The position numbers and the translations under genes are program-made. Below, piece after piece: positions 42,816 through 55,900 of a stretch of DNA of 64,000 nucleotides. The first letter of the stretch is position 1; each line of letters starts with the position of its first letter. The notes beneath the pieces are model-generated. The model was not told where the DNA came from and did not search any database. It saw nothing but the letters and a program-made list of their open reading frames with translations. This stretch comes from Brachionus plicatilis (lineage: Eukaryota; Rotifera; Eurotatoria; Ploima; Brachionidae), in assembly GCA_010279815.1 (NCBI GenBank), contig QEOQ01000663.1, positions 625,355 through 689,354 of the forward strand, given 5' to 3'.

Positions 42816-43070
42816 ATGCAAGCAACTAATCAACATTTTTCATTTTCGTTTCCGAGAAGTTTTAGAGCAGAAAAAAAACTCTCTGTTTCAAGGCGAAAAA
42901 CAAATTGGATCGAATCATGCAAAAATCTTTGGAATTTATTTGAAAATTTTTGGACCTTTTTTAAAAAATTAGTCTTGGTTACTTTATCTTATGCAGCAAT
43001 AATTACCATAAACGTGTATTTAACATCTAATGAAAGAATTCAATCAATAGACTCGACTCGAAACGAATGA
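42816..43070 (+). CDS. Possible small single-pass membrane protein, 84 aa
   Basis: Starts at an ATG 20 nt after a TTTTCAG acceptor-like site. MQATNQHFSFSFPRSFRAEK is basic, followed by Trp/Phe-rich KNLWNLFENFWTFFKK and a hydrophobic segment (LVLVTLSYAAIITINVYL) with a short polar tail. A tail-anchored protein would look like this. The family is not recognised and there is no conserved context. Confidence 0.4.
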   Translation: MQATNQHFSFSFPRSFRAEKKLSVSRRKTNWIESCKNLWNLFENFWTFFKKLVLVTLSYAAIITINVYLTSNERIQSIDSTRNE

Positions 43071-43599
43071 TTTTTACTTTGCTTGTTTTAAGGATTTTTT
43101 AAAAAATATTTTCAAATTTTTGACATTTATTTTCAGTTAATTTCTAAATAATATTTGAAAAACTTTTTTTACTTTTTACATTATTAATTGAATAAATAGA
43201 ACGCTTTTTTCATATCCTTTTACTCTTTTCATCAGTAAATAGACTTAATTTTTTAGAAATTATTATTTTTTTAATTTTAAAAGATTTATTATAGTTAAAA
43301 TTTAATTTTTTAGCAAATTTTTAAACTAATTAATCTTAAACTGAAAGGATTGAAATATTTTTATTCTATTTTGATCCGTTAAAATTACTTCTTTTGCATT
43401 TTAATTACTGATATTAGTATTTCTTAGTCATATTTTTAATAATAATAAATGGAGCTTTTTATTTTTGTTTTTTTAACTTTTTCAAATGAAGTCTAAACAC
43501 TTTTGGGGTCTTTTTTGTAAGTATTCAATTAATTTTCTCAATATATATGCATTATATATGCACATTTTCAAAACAAATTTTTATTACTTTAATCATGTC

Positions 43600-44672
43600 T
43601 AGTATGGTGAACAATTGCTGGACAAGTTTTTCAAAATTCATGAAACAATTTTTCAAATGGACACAATTCTCCTTGAGAAGGAAGGAGTAATGGGGCACGA
43701 AGTCCAGTAAAGTGCACTAGGATGGTCATCAAGTAAAGATGGGATAAAAAGGAAAGCAGCATAGTCATGATGGATAAGGCTTCTTGAAGAAAGTGGAGCG
43801 GAAATTGAATTGCTTGGACGGTTAATGAGAAAGTTCGCTGCAGAAATAATGGTCAGTGACAATAGATACAGCGTCTGCAACCAGGAGGTGAAGATGGACA
43901 TGGTTTGGCATCATATAAAGACTTTTGAAAAAATAATAGTGTGTGCACAAAGTAAAGTTCTTCGAAAAAAAGATGGAACAACTTTAAACAACTGTAAAAA
44001 AACTCGAAAAAAATGAAAACATGCCAAACTGCAGGGTAGAAATAAAGAAAACAGAAAAAGCGCAAACCTTTTAACATGTCGTCCGGCTTTTTAGTTGCCC
44101 TAAATGCAAAACAAGACTAGCTGAGTAGGAATGCTCAGCTAGTGACCGCATGTGTGACGTCAAGATCAAGAGTCAGACTGTGTAAGGGAAAGATTGTCCG
44201 TAACCACAATTGTATGGTATATTCAGGACGCACAACAATCTCGAATGTTGAAGACTGGCTAAATTTCTCAGTATGCTATGTGGAGACGAAGAATGCTTAA
44301 GAAGTTTTAAGGAGCATTTTACAACTAGAGAAGGAAAATTTGTATGCCACAACTGCAGAATGAAGAACCCATGGAAATTGTTGAAAATAAAGCTGCCTTA
44401 GTGTGAAAATCTGGAGAAAAGAAGAAATAGAACCTAAAAGCAATTGAAATATGGCAAGTTCAAAATAAAAAGAGAAACAACTAAATATTTGAAAAAAATT
44501 GAAACTTAAAATTTTATGAAACTTTTAAAATTTTTTTTATTTTATTTTAATTTATTTTTTTGGAAAAAAAATGATGAGTAGAATTAATATAATATTTAGT
44601 ATTGTTCACAAAATTGTCTTGTTTAGATATTTTGCGAAATTGAGGACAATTTGCATTTTAAGGAGGGAGGAA
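43600..44672 (+). mobile_element. Truncated LTR-retrotransposon interior (3' part)
   Basis: Less AT-rich than its surroundings. Broken plus-strand frames include CPKCKTRLAE and GKFVCHNCRMKNPWK, Cys-pair motifs, and long charged stretches (EIELLGRLMRKFAAEIMVSD). Just before the LTR is the purine-rich AAGGAGGGAGGA, a typical polypurine tract. No reverse transcriptase or integrase remains, and no 5' LTR is found in the window. Confidence 0.5.
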
Positions 44673-44815
44673 TGTAGTTTGGTTACGTGATCAGACTATT
44701 AATATAACTTGTTTCTTTAATAGAAAAGAGATTCAGTTGTTATTTCTAGACTTATTTTAAATAAAGTGTTGAACTAAATAAAAAGCCTGTTATTTCACAC
44801 TCGGCCTGTCATACA
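44673..44815 (+). repeat. Putative 3' LTR, about 143 bp
   Basis: Follows the polypurine tract directly. It starts TGTAGTTTGGTTACG and ends CTGTCATACA (TG...CA). An AATAAAG signal lies about 50 nt from the end. Confidence 0.5.
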
Positions 44816-45696
44816 CATGAATTGTTCATGAAAAGTATTCACTCGATTTTGATGCCATGTCACAAACACCGCAAATAAAAAAATAAAATTAATAACTAAA
44901 TTTTAACTTAATTTATATAAATTAAGTTAATGTTATCGAAAATTAAAAGTTTTGATGTTGAAAGCTTCAACATTGTTCTCTTGAATACAAAGCAATCTAT
45001 TAATCTTGAATAAAAATACTCAAAGGTTTTTTCTCTACATTTGATTTGGCCATCGGTTCAGATTTTTGGTGTTTTCTAATTTAAATCATAACTCAATTTT
45101 TTTAGTCATTTTTATTGTGTATATTCATTAAAACTATTTACTTCAAGCTTTAAATTTAAAAGTTTTATGATAGATTTATAATAACTTTTTTCTAATTCTC
45201 TTGAATTTTTAAACTTATATTTCCTTTTACTAGTTTCTCATAGTTCCATATCAACCAAAATTTTTGGAATCTTGTTTCATTTTATAAAACTAAAATTATA
45301 AATAACATATGTTTGATTATTTTTATTCCAATCCTTATATTGTGAAAGCTAAGAATGTTTTCAGCCCCTATCTTCACTTAAGACATAATTGTTATAGTCC
45401 TTTGGTATCGATCAAGTGATTTTTTAGTTCTCAACTTAATTTTTTTAAATCTTTTTACATTAGTTGGTCATGAAAACTTAGATTAATTTTTCAATTAATT
45501 TACACCTTATCGGTAATTTGTGTTTTAGTGGTTTTGATATATGTCAATAATAAATCGTTAAGACAATTGGAATTTTTTTAGTGTATTACTAAGAATTCTA
45601 AAACTGATAATTTAAGGTCATCTTATTTTTTTGTTTTAGCATAAATTAAATTAAATTATTAAATTAAATTAATTTAAAAACTGTTAAAATATTTAT
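44816..45696. other. AT-rich intergenic stretch
   Basis: Between the LTR remnant and the 3' end of the F-box/WD gene. Nothing recognised. Confidence 0.4.
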
Positions 45697-47313
45697 TTAA
45701 CTGTATCTAAAGTCAAGTAAAATTATACCAAGATCTACACCTGCCAAAATGCAATCTGGAGTGCAAGCTAAGGAGTAAACGGAACTGTTTGTTTTACACA
45801 CTTCAAATGATCGGATTATTCTGTTTACTCTTCTATCCCAATATCGAACTATACTTTGTCTATCATTCCCGGAGAGAAGTCCATAATATTTGCTACAGCA
45901 GACCGAATAGATACTCATATCTTCAGGCTCCTCTAATGATTGAATACTTTTTTATTAAAATTTAAAATTTATTCTTACAAAAAAATTGAGACAATACCAT
46001 TTGTTAGATCTTAAGTCGAATATCCTGATGAATGTATCATATCCAGCAGACATAACCGTGTTTTCATCAATGAAGCTTAAAGATAATATACCAGCTCCTA
46101 TTTTAATTCCTCCAGGACTAACTAAGTGTTGTTTTTCTTTAAAACTATTTTGATAGAAAAATTCAAATCCAATTTTCCTTTTTTATTCACTTACCTAAAT
46201 AAATCATATATTCTAACAGGAGATGGTATTGAATTTTTGTGTGGATATATTCCAGCAGTTCCTACTGCTAAATCTCTTGATATATTTTTAAAAACTTTCG
46301 AGTAATTAGAAAATTAAGTTACTTTTCAGAAGGCGAAAAACAACATCTAATAATTCGGTCTTTTACATTTATTTGTGAAAAACTAAAATCATCAGTGGAA
46401 CCAATTTTTAGTAATCCATTAGTGCACCCGTATATTATTTTTTTATATTTTAGTCCTAAATCAACACAATTAATCCTGTTATTTTGTTCGGCCAGTTCAT
46501 TTATCATTTCAAATCTGTCATTTTCATATAAAAAAAGCTTCAGTCCTTTACTTTAAAAAAAAGAATTTAAATAAAAAAGTAGATTGAAAAAGTTTACTCG
46601 AATGAGCATACAAGAAAGTCGTCTTTTTTTTTAAATTTTCGAATATCGCCATATCCAACTATTGGAACTCTATTGACTGTTTTAATTTTATTTACAAACT
46701 TTTTTCTTCTATAATATTTGTCAGAAATCTCAATTGGATTCGACTTAATGACATCGTCTAGGTTAAGCCATAAAAATTGATTGTCATCAGTTAAATAAAC
46801 ACTACGAAAACCATATGAATCTCTGGTATCTTCGCCTATTTGAATTGAAGGAAACATTCTATATTTTCAAGTCTGGTTAATTTTTATTTTTATTTCATTT
46901 CACAATACTTTTCTGAAAATGCATAGATTTTTTTTTGAACTACTGGATTATTTTTAAGGTTCAAATAGCATTTCAAGCGGTAGAAATTGTTAAAATCAAC
47001 TGAATAACTTTTGCTTAACGATAAAATAAAGATTTTATTAAATTAGGGTTGATGATTGAGTTACCTGTATTCATCATATTGATTGAAACCTAAAAAATTT
47101 TGTTAAACTATCAAAATTTAATTTAGATAAAAATTTACCAAACGGGTAATTTAAATCAAGAACTGGATAATTATTAATATTTTTTATTACATAATTAAAA
47201 ATAATATCTTTAAAATATTTGCTACACTGAGAAATGGAAAACAGGTCCTCAAGACTTAAGTATTTACTGAAAATAAGTATTAGAATATCATTTGGTAAAT
47301 TGGTTAACATCAT
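45697..47313 (-). CDS. FBXW4: F-box/WD-repeat protein, FBXW4-like, 414 aa, eight exons
   Basis: Exons in order: 47139-47313, 47065-47089 (25 nt), 46909-47013, 46598-46858, 46323-46550, 46195-46275, 45998-46117, 45697-45946. The total is 1245 nt. Residues 4-45 are an F-box (LPNDILILIFSKYLSLEDLF, SKYFKDIIF), which would bind SKP1 in an SCF ligase. The rest is WD-like: NNRINCVDLGLKYKKIIYGC, GILSLSFIDENTVMSAGYD followed by FIRIFDLRSNKW, IVRYWDRRVNRIIRSFEV, and a last strand LGIILLDFRYS. Length matches FBXW4 (about 412 aa), but only some residues support that rather than another FBXW, so the symbol is tentative. At exon 7 the acceptor TTAGTTAG at 46118 was chosen because the more obvious upstream AAAG causes a stop. 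Confidence 0.75.
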
Positions 47314-47855
47314 TTTACTTTTTCGAATTTTGTTACATAAAAAATTTGGGTTTTTATTTAAAAGTATAATTTTTAGATTATGAAATTATAAAAATCATTG
47401 GCTAATTAATATTTTTAATAATACATTCATTATAAATAATTAATCTAACTTTACTTTAGGTTAGAATAATATTAAACGGTTATGCCTGTTTTCGACATAA
47501 TTCATTCGACAGGTAAATTTTAGACAACATTTATCTTGATATGAATGAATTTTTGACAGATATCTCAAATTTGAATCAGGAAATTTATCAATTGAAAAAT
47601 ATTCAAAAAAGGTCAATAAAGACTTTAAATTAATTATTTCATCTATTAAATTCTATTAAGTAAGATACAATTTAAAAAATTTTTTTTCCTTAAAGACAAA
47701 GTTTTGCTAGGATTAAAATCTGAACTAGCTTGATTTAATTGCTCTTCCTTAAAAATATTAACTGGCTTACGTCTTTTGATACGACCAAAACACAACTTCA
47801 TTTTAAATTCATTTTCTTTTAAGTTATTTGTTGAATTGTTTATCTTAAGTTAATT

Positions 47856-47952
47856 CTCGATTTGGTGACAGGGCAGCGTCAAACTAAAAAGCTATCACAA
47901 AATCAAAATGTCACAAATTCGCTCCTGTGACATGAATGTCACTAAATCGAAG
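47856..47952. mobile_element. Small inverted-repeat element (CTCGATTT family), short copy
   Basis: Left end CTCGATTTGGTGACAG. The complement of the right end is CTTCGATTTAGTGACAT. The inside has TCACAAAATC and GTCACAAATTC, echoing 16235-16393. Confidence 0.5.
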
Positions 47953-49423
47953 AAAAAATATTATTTATTTACAGAGTAATTTATTTACAAATAAATATAC
48001 TAAAAATGTTCAATAATTAAATTTTTTATCCATAATCGAATTTTTTTAATTCATTTTTTTATTTCATTATTAATGGTCACAAAAATGAAGTCATTTTTCT
48101 GTCACAATATCAAATTGTCACAAAATCAAAACTCACAATTTAAAATTAATTTATTATGTTTATGCCTAAACCTAACGTGCGTTATGTTATTTTTACGTAA
48201 GATTCATGAATTACGAAATTTTCCTCTGACTTTCTGCAAATTCTAATCCAGACGAAAAAATTGACAATTTTTAACCATTGTTTGAGTTTTTAATAAAATT
48301 TTATTTATTTTTTTAAAAAATTTTAAATTACTTCTTCCAAAATCTTCTAATTTTTAAAATAATTTGTTTTAAATTTTGGTATTTGTTTGGTAGAAATGCT
48401 CGAAATGATATTTAATAAAGAATATTTTGAATTCTAATCTTTAATGATATTAGTAGGTGAAATAAAATTTTTTAATAAGTAATTTATATCTTCTCTTAAA
48501 AAAAAGTTATTCAAATCTAGCTTTTCGTAATGAACTTAACTTTAAAAAATGCAATTAATTTTACAAAATTCTTAAAATTTCAAATTTAATGAAAATTATT
48601 AAATAAAAAGAGAGAACAAAATTAAACTTTGTTTGACGAAAAATGATAGCTCTTGAACATGTTAATCAATGAATCAAATAAATACACTTCAATAAAATTC
48701 TGACTGTAAATTAAATAAAAAAATAAAATGGAGGACATCATATAATGTTGATGATAATTAATCATATAAAGCAGTCTTTAACCTTTGAGAAATTTTTAGA
48801 CATCGCCATCATTAGTTTTAATTTTGCGATCAAAAAAATAATCGTTTACCGTAGATAAAATTTTCTAGTTGAATATAATTTTTTTTAAGAATTTCTAATT
48901 ATTTAAATAGCGAAAAGTTACATTCGTTCTTATCACTTTTTCAGAAGTAGTAAAAATGTTTGGAAATGTGACATCTTCTAACCCTTAAATCTCTTTAATT
49001 AAAAAATTTATTCAAATCAAGCTGAAGTGAAAATATTGAATTGAAAGGAAATTAACTTTCAAAAAATTATTAGATAGCTAGAATTTAATTTTCGGATAAC
49101 CATTTTTGACCAACCGTTATTAGAACTAACCTATTCGCGTTTTGTTTTCTCTATTACCACTAAAAATAAATTTTTAAATGAAATATTAAAAAAAATAAAA
49201 CTCTGTTTCATTTATAAAGATTATATTGAATGTTTGATTATTTTTCAAAGATTTTTTAAAATTATTTAAATAACTATAATAAAAAGTTACTAAAATTTTA
49301 AGCTTACTCATTTTATCATACAAGTTCGACTAGAATAAGTTGAGTGAGAAGAATGTTAAGACATGACTGAGTTCCATTGGTTATTAAACTAGTGGAATAA
49401 TTTAAAGATAATTTCTAATCAGA

Positions 49424-49514
49424 TATGTCCAACATTTAACTCCATTAAGTAATTGCTACCTTACAATTTCTCTTTTCTTTCCTGAACTTTCAAATATTTA
49501 AACATGTGAAAGCT
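49424..49514 (-). repeat. Dispersed repeat family, copy 3
   Basis: On the minus strand it reads ACATGTTTAAATATTTGAAA, GTTCAGGAAAGAAAAGAG, AGGTAGCAATTACTTAATGG, in the order seen at 12519-12596 and 15903-15974. Confidence 0.5.
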
Positions 49515-49977
49515 GTCACACGCTAATATTTGAATTATTCTTCTTTTTTAATTAATTTTTTATATTTGATATTTTTCTAATCTTAACGAGCTTTAGCTCA
49601 GTACATATAAACAAATAAATACAATAAAAAAATTCATTTAAACTTTTCAATATTTTCGTTTTTTTTTTTTAATTTTTTCAATCAACACATTTATTGTAGA
49701 CTATTATTTATTTTTTTGTATTCAATTAAAAAAATTTAATTTAAATATTTTCAAAAATCATAAGTTATTTCAACTATTAAAAAAATTTATAATTTTTTTA
49801 TTTTAAACCCTAATCTCAATTTTTAGCATAAATGCATTCATATAAAATTATAATAAATTTCAAAATCAACTTGCTAAATATATCTGTATAATTGGCAAAA
49901 AATTAATAAAAACAAAAATTTATTTTTGAGTTATTTAAAAGAGTGCTTTTGGAAAACAAATAGCATAAAGCTATAAT

Positions 49978-52900
49978 ATGCAGCCAAAGCAGCAATCTTC
50001 CAGCGCCAGTAATTTCGTCCATGTTCCAACTGACCGATTCCGTGAAGTGTGTCTTAGAAGTGGTGGAGAAAACTGCAAAGAAACCATGACAATACTGGAA
50101 AATTTGTTCAATCCGCAAAGACCATTAAACGATCCAAACTGCAGCGTTGATATTCTTAAAAGTTACATAACCGGAGGTATCAACTACGACACTTTTAAAA
50201 ATAAACGTAAGTTCCATTTTAATAAAATGAAATATTTTCGTCCTAATAGGTGTTAAAAGTTAAAAGCCACGATACCAGTTCTGTTTGTGGCTTGGTGTGG
50301 AATGTGAACTACATTGCATATCGCTGTCGAACATGCGCCCTTTCACCATGCATGTCAATATGTGCCGATTGCTTTAAAAACGGTGACCACGAAGGACACG
50401 ATTTTAACATGTTTCGTTCAGGAGCTGGTGGCGCCTGTGACTGTGGCGACGATCATGTCATGAATCCGAATGGTTTTTGCAAAAACCACGGCTGTAGCAA
50501 AAAATCAACTCCAACCTGTCCACCGCAAGAATTAACCAAATGCTCTGAAGTCATTCTTCCCAATCTTTTATACAGAATTTTACAGCACTTGCGGTCATCT
50601 TACGTCATCGCATGCAATAAAAATGAGCCAGGCCAGCACTCAAAAGATAAATTTTTCCAAGATATTGCCATCTATATTGACTTTCTAAACGATCTCTGCT
50701 CAACAGGAACTCCATTACGCAAATTGTTTGTTGACTATTTGATCAGCGAGGACTTTTATAAACAAAAGGTCGATTTAGAATGTCAAAAAGAGTCTGATAG
50801 CCCTAAGAGAGACTCTGAGTTGACATACCAGCAAGAAGTTTATTTAAAAATTCTCAAAGAACAAAAACCGATTGTGGTTCCAGAGGTTTTTGTTGACAAA
50901 CAAGCCGAAATATGTCAGCTTGATCATAACAAAATGGTCGATGAATTCTTATTTTGGTGCATAAAATACGAATTGCCAGAAAATTTGGTAAAATTTCTGC
51001 TCAGTCTACTCCCAGACACAGATTATAAGAAAATTTTTGTTAAATCATTTTTAACCCAATACAGCTATATCTTAACAATGTTGATAGAATCAAAACTAGA
51101 AAATTTTTCAAGTAGAGTGGTCCACATAAGTGTTCAGCTATTTAGCAATGAGGCAATAGCACTCAAGGCAATGAGAGAATTTAACCTTTTACCAATTTTT
51201 CTATCGACAATTTTCAATATAATAAGCAACACTAATGTAAATAACTTGGAAAAAAGACTGCTGACAAAAAATTCGCTCCAAAGCGCTGCTAACACACATT
51301 TTGTGGTTGATCCTGATCACCCCATTCTCCAAGAAAATCTTTACTGGCTTCCCATTAGCGATTTGTCAAATTTGTTGTCCCATAAGAGCATTGCTTTAGA
51401 ATTTTTGCTCAACCAAAAAATAATCAAGCTATGGATTGATTTGATAGCGTGTTTTCAATCAATGAATTTGAATGTTAGACAGTTTGGGGAGCATTTTCAG
51501 TACGAGTCGCCCACTTATTTCAGTTCTTTTTCAGCCGAGCTAGAATTTTGCTCGTCTATAATGTGGTCTCTACTGCAACACATGAACAGTGTAGAAAGGG
51601 CAGATCTAAGCATCAAGTTGCTTAAACTAATTTTGGACAAATTGATCTCTTGGCTGAGTCAAATAACTCTCTTGGACTTGAGTGCTTCCAATTTTTTAAT
51701 CACCAGACCTAATCCAAAGCATCTTAGCTTTCACTTGCCACTGCACAGATACTTTTCGAGTTTTCTGTACAACTCTTTGACTGAACAAAACCTAAGCTTG
51801 GACAAAGTGATGGAAAAAATTCTAGCTTTCGATGAGAAAACTAACCAATATTGTCTGGCAAATGTGCTGGCTCATCCGCTTCAATTGTTAATTGGTTTTC
51901 ATGAAATACATGCCAACATGTGGACCAGAAACGGAATGCAAATGAAAGGCCAAGTGATGACCTATGTCCAAAATCACTTTTGTTCATCGTTTAGTGATTT
52001 GGATTTGTTTTTAGTTCAAGTATTAGCTTCGCATTTGAACCCAGATAGCTTTATGAACATGTTTTTTGAAAGATTTCATATTTTGAGCTGGCTAAAAAAT
52101 TCCATCAAAAATCGAACCAGAGCTATGGGTAAAAATGCGGACAACAATAGCTCTGATTCGGTTCAAAATTTGGTTGAAACAATGTTGAATAATTTGAGTC
52201 AAAATTCAGATGATGCCAAGTTGGATGAATTGGAACCAGCTCACATGAATTCAATGCTGATCGGCTCATTGACTGTTCTTGCCCAAATAATGACCATACG
52301 ACCAAATCTAAGCCTCAAAAGCTATACCTTAACTAGGAAGGAAATAGTCAATTTGCTCAGTGTGTCAGACAGAACCTACAGTCAAACGGAAGAGAGTCTT
52401 CCTGATGTTTGCAGTTTGAGTTTGGCAAAGAAGTTTATCAAACAAATATTGGGTGAAGTGAGCGATTATTTGCAGCCCAGCTTGGATATCCTTTCTATTG
52501 GCAATTTGAAACAAGGCCGGTATAAACCCAAAGATTCGATTTGGCTTAATGAATATGATCCTTTATTTGTGATGCTTAGATCAGTCAAGATGAGAGAATT
52601 TCAGGAGTCTTTTGACAGATATTGTCAATTTTTGGAAAAAAAAATGCCAAAAAAAAAATTTTGGCCTCCTTTCAAAATACCCGAGAGTGATGATAGTTTG
52701 CATGAAGCCGATCCGGAGATTAAAATTGAGCTAGAAAACGAGTCCAAGCTGCAAAAAGATTTGTCCAAAAAGTGGAATCTTCTAAATACTAAAATTTTGC
52801 ATGCAATTCTTTTAAATCTGTTGTATGAACACTTTTATGTCAATCCACTATCAGAGAAAATTTTATACTTTGTCGTTTTTATTCTTGAGCTTTCAGTTCA

Positions 52901-55900
52901 AGGGGTTAAGGCTAATTCGGGGCAAAAGATGGACATCGATGCCGAATTAAGCATAAATCCAGTTTTGTTTGATGAAAAAAATCCTGTCACATGGTTCAAA
53001 TCACATAGTATTGAGCACAATTTGTATACATATGTTTCGTTTAGCCAAAACGAGGTGAATTTGGTCAAACCTGAAACCGCGAGTGAAGTGACCGCGGGAA
53101 ATAAGAGCTTACCTCCATTAAAACGGATATGTTCTGGGCTTTCCCCAACTTGTTCAAGGTCATCAACTCCTTTGGATCTAGACTCAACTCCCAAAGACAA
53201 AACTAGCGTTCATGAGAGCATTATATCTTTATTGGTGAAAATTCTTCATAAAAACAAGGCATCCGAGGAAAAAGTTGAGACAAAAAATCAATTCTTCAAA
53301 ATTGAATATCACCAGGATTCACAAGACCAGTTTAGTTTTAAAAAAAGTAGAGTCGGAGATGAAAACGACTACTTGATAAATCTATTGGAAAAAATATCTA
53401 AATTAAATGAAAAATGTCGATTAAACATAGAAACAACTGTCGAGAGTATAAATGCACCAAAGCAACATCTAATTGAAAAATCTTCAACTTCGCCAAGTAC
53501 CTCGAGTTCAACTGAAGATGATTTAAAGTAAAAAATTTAAAAAAGAAAAAGAAAATTTGATTATTTTATTTACAACATTTAGAATGAAAAAATTGAAAGC
53601 AAAAGCTCGGCAACAAAAATTGTTGGCTCAGATGAGCTCGAGTCAAAAAGCCTTTTTGTCAAATCCGATTAACAAAATTGATATTGAGGCATACAAAGGT
53701 GAAATTTATTTTTGCCTTTTAAAAAATTAAATTCTTATTTTTTGTCATCATCGATATAGCATCTGAGAAAGGAGCTGTAATCCAGTCAACTTCGGAGACA
53801 AGTGAATCTTCTGAAAATCAATCTCATAAAATTGAAAAAATTTCAACTGATCAATCATCTGTTTTAATAAATGAGCAAGATTTTGATTGCTGTATTTGTC
53901 AACTTTCAGCAAGCTCAACCCCTGACAGACCTTTAGGAGTTGTATCTCTTCTTCAGGCAACTAATGGTAAATACTAATTTTTATTTATATGTTTGATTAG
54001 TATCTTTACTTTTATTGAAAATCAATTAAGATTCTTAAAAAATTTCCCTTTTCCCACAATTTTGTTTCGCTTGTTTTAAATCATTTAAAATCTAAATCTT
54101 AATTAAAATTTTTTCAGAAAGTTCATTTTCTTTCCTTTCGATCTTTTCACTTCAGCTAGATTTTGATGATGTTTTTAATTGAAGAAATTTAAAAATTAGA
54201 AGATATTATATTCCCCAGCATTTTTACTTCATCTTGAACTAGTGATAAAAAATTTTACTCATTTAATCTTTTTGAAAATTTTTCTTGAATTAATGTTAAT
54301 TTGTATCGTTTTAAAAAAATATTGTAAACAAAATGAAGAATTGATGTTAAATTAATGAATAACCTCTGAATAAAATATGAACATGAAAAAAAGAGAAAAA
54401 ATTCAAAATCTTTAAAATTTTTTTAGTATTCAAAATTGTGTAACGTTAAAAAAGCAAAATTAAATTAAAAAGAAATATGTACAACTCTGAAAAATATCAC
54501 TATTCAGAACGAAATTAAAGTAATTAAGAAATCGAATGAAAATTATATTCTTTAAAAATTTAAATATGAAAAATTTAAAAATTAAATTTGAAAAATTATT
54601 TGTTTGAATTAAATATTTAAAATTAACAATATTTGAATTTGAAATTAAAATAAAGTTTTAATAGAATTGGATAATTTAGATTATAAATATTCGATTTTTG
54701 AATTCAAAAATATAAAAAAAATTAATTAATCGTTTAACTAATGGCAATTAATAAAATAATAATTTTTAATTTTTTAATAGAAACAAGACTTCTTATGTAA
54801 ATAAATGCATTATCTTTAAAAAGATTCCCCTTTTCCAACAATTTAGTTTTGTTTGTTTTAAATTTTTAAATTTTTATGCTAATTTTTTACTTTTTATTTA
54901 ATTTAATCAATTATTTGGAAGAAATCTTGAAAAATTTAATAATCACCTTTTAATTTATTGATTTCAGATTACCTGAATTTAGTTATTTCAGTTAGAATTC
55001 AGCAAGATTGAAGGAAAAACTATTCCTTTAAGAATCGTAAAGGAATAAATTGAAAATTTCTAATAAAAACTATATTCATTTAAATCAAATGATTTTTTCA
55101 TCAATTAAACAAAAAAAACTAATATTATCCTTAATATATGATTAATTTTTCTTAAAATCTTCATTTTTAGTTCTTGGTAATCGAGAAAGCATTAAAGTTG
55201 AAAATCCAGTAAAAAACCTCATAGCAGAAGAATCAAATGATTTTAAAAATGAATCAAGTAAAACTCTTTGTTGGAAACGAGAAAAGTATCGAGCTAAAAA
55301 TATGATGGAAGCTTTTAAACCTGTAAGCAAGATTCAAATCAAGAGAAAATAAGATTTAATTAACTTTTGTGAGAAGGAGTCATGTAAATATTCTGTAAAT
55401 ATTGGATGGCAGGGTGGTGTTTATGCTCAAATGTGCGGACATTACTTACATTTTGATTGCTATAGCTCGTATAGACTAGCTCTTGACGAACAATTGCATG
55501 GACATCGAATAAATCATATTGATTTTGCTTGTCCGCTGTGTCGTCAGACAGCAAATTGTGTTCTACCGTTAACCACAAATTTTCAGACAAAATCAAGCGA
55601 TAATATTGAAAAAAGTTCTGATGTAGTTGTTTCCTCAACAGTCACCAATGTTCCAGCAAAGATCTGGATTTTATCTTCATTGGCAGATAAAATGAACATG
55701 GGTGAAAAAAATAGACATTCAGATGAATCAATGCAAAGCTCAACCGAAGATGCTTATGAAAAAATTTTAACTTCTCTCAAATTTCGATCGTTTCTTGGAA
55801 CCAGTTCGGTAATTTTGTGTAGTCTTCTTTTAAAATGGCTAGATTTAGAATTTTTTTTGATTAAGTGTTCAAAAACCTTGGCTCAATTCAAAAATGATGC

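Larger units (their letters stand above)
47314..49977. other. AT-rich intergenic stretch upstream of UBR3 and FBXW4
   Basis: No protein gene seen in 2.7 kb between two divergent genes. It contains the small inverted-repeat element at 47856-47952, further GTCACAAA-type repeats near 48075-48140, and a dispersed-repeat copy at 49424-49514. Confidence 0.45.

Noticed and set aside
52123..53200. Minus-strand frames inside UBR3 exon 2
   Set aside because: Shadows of a well-supported conserved coding exon.
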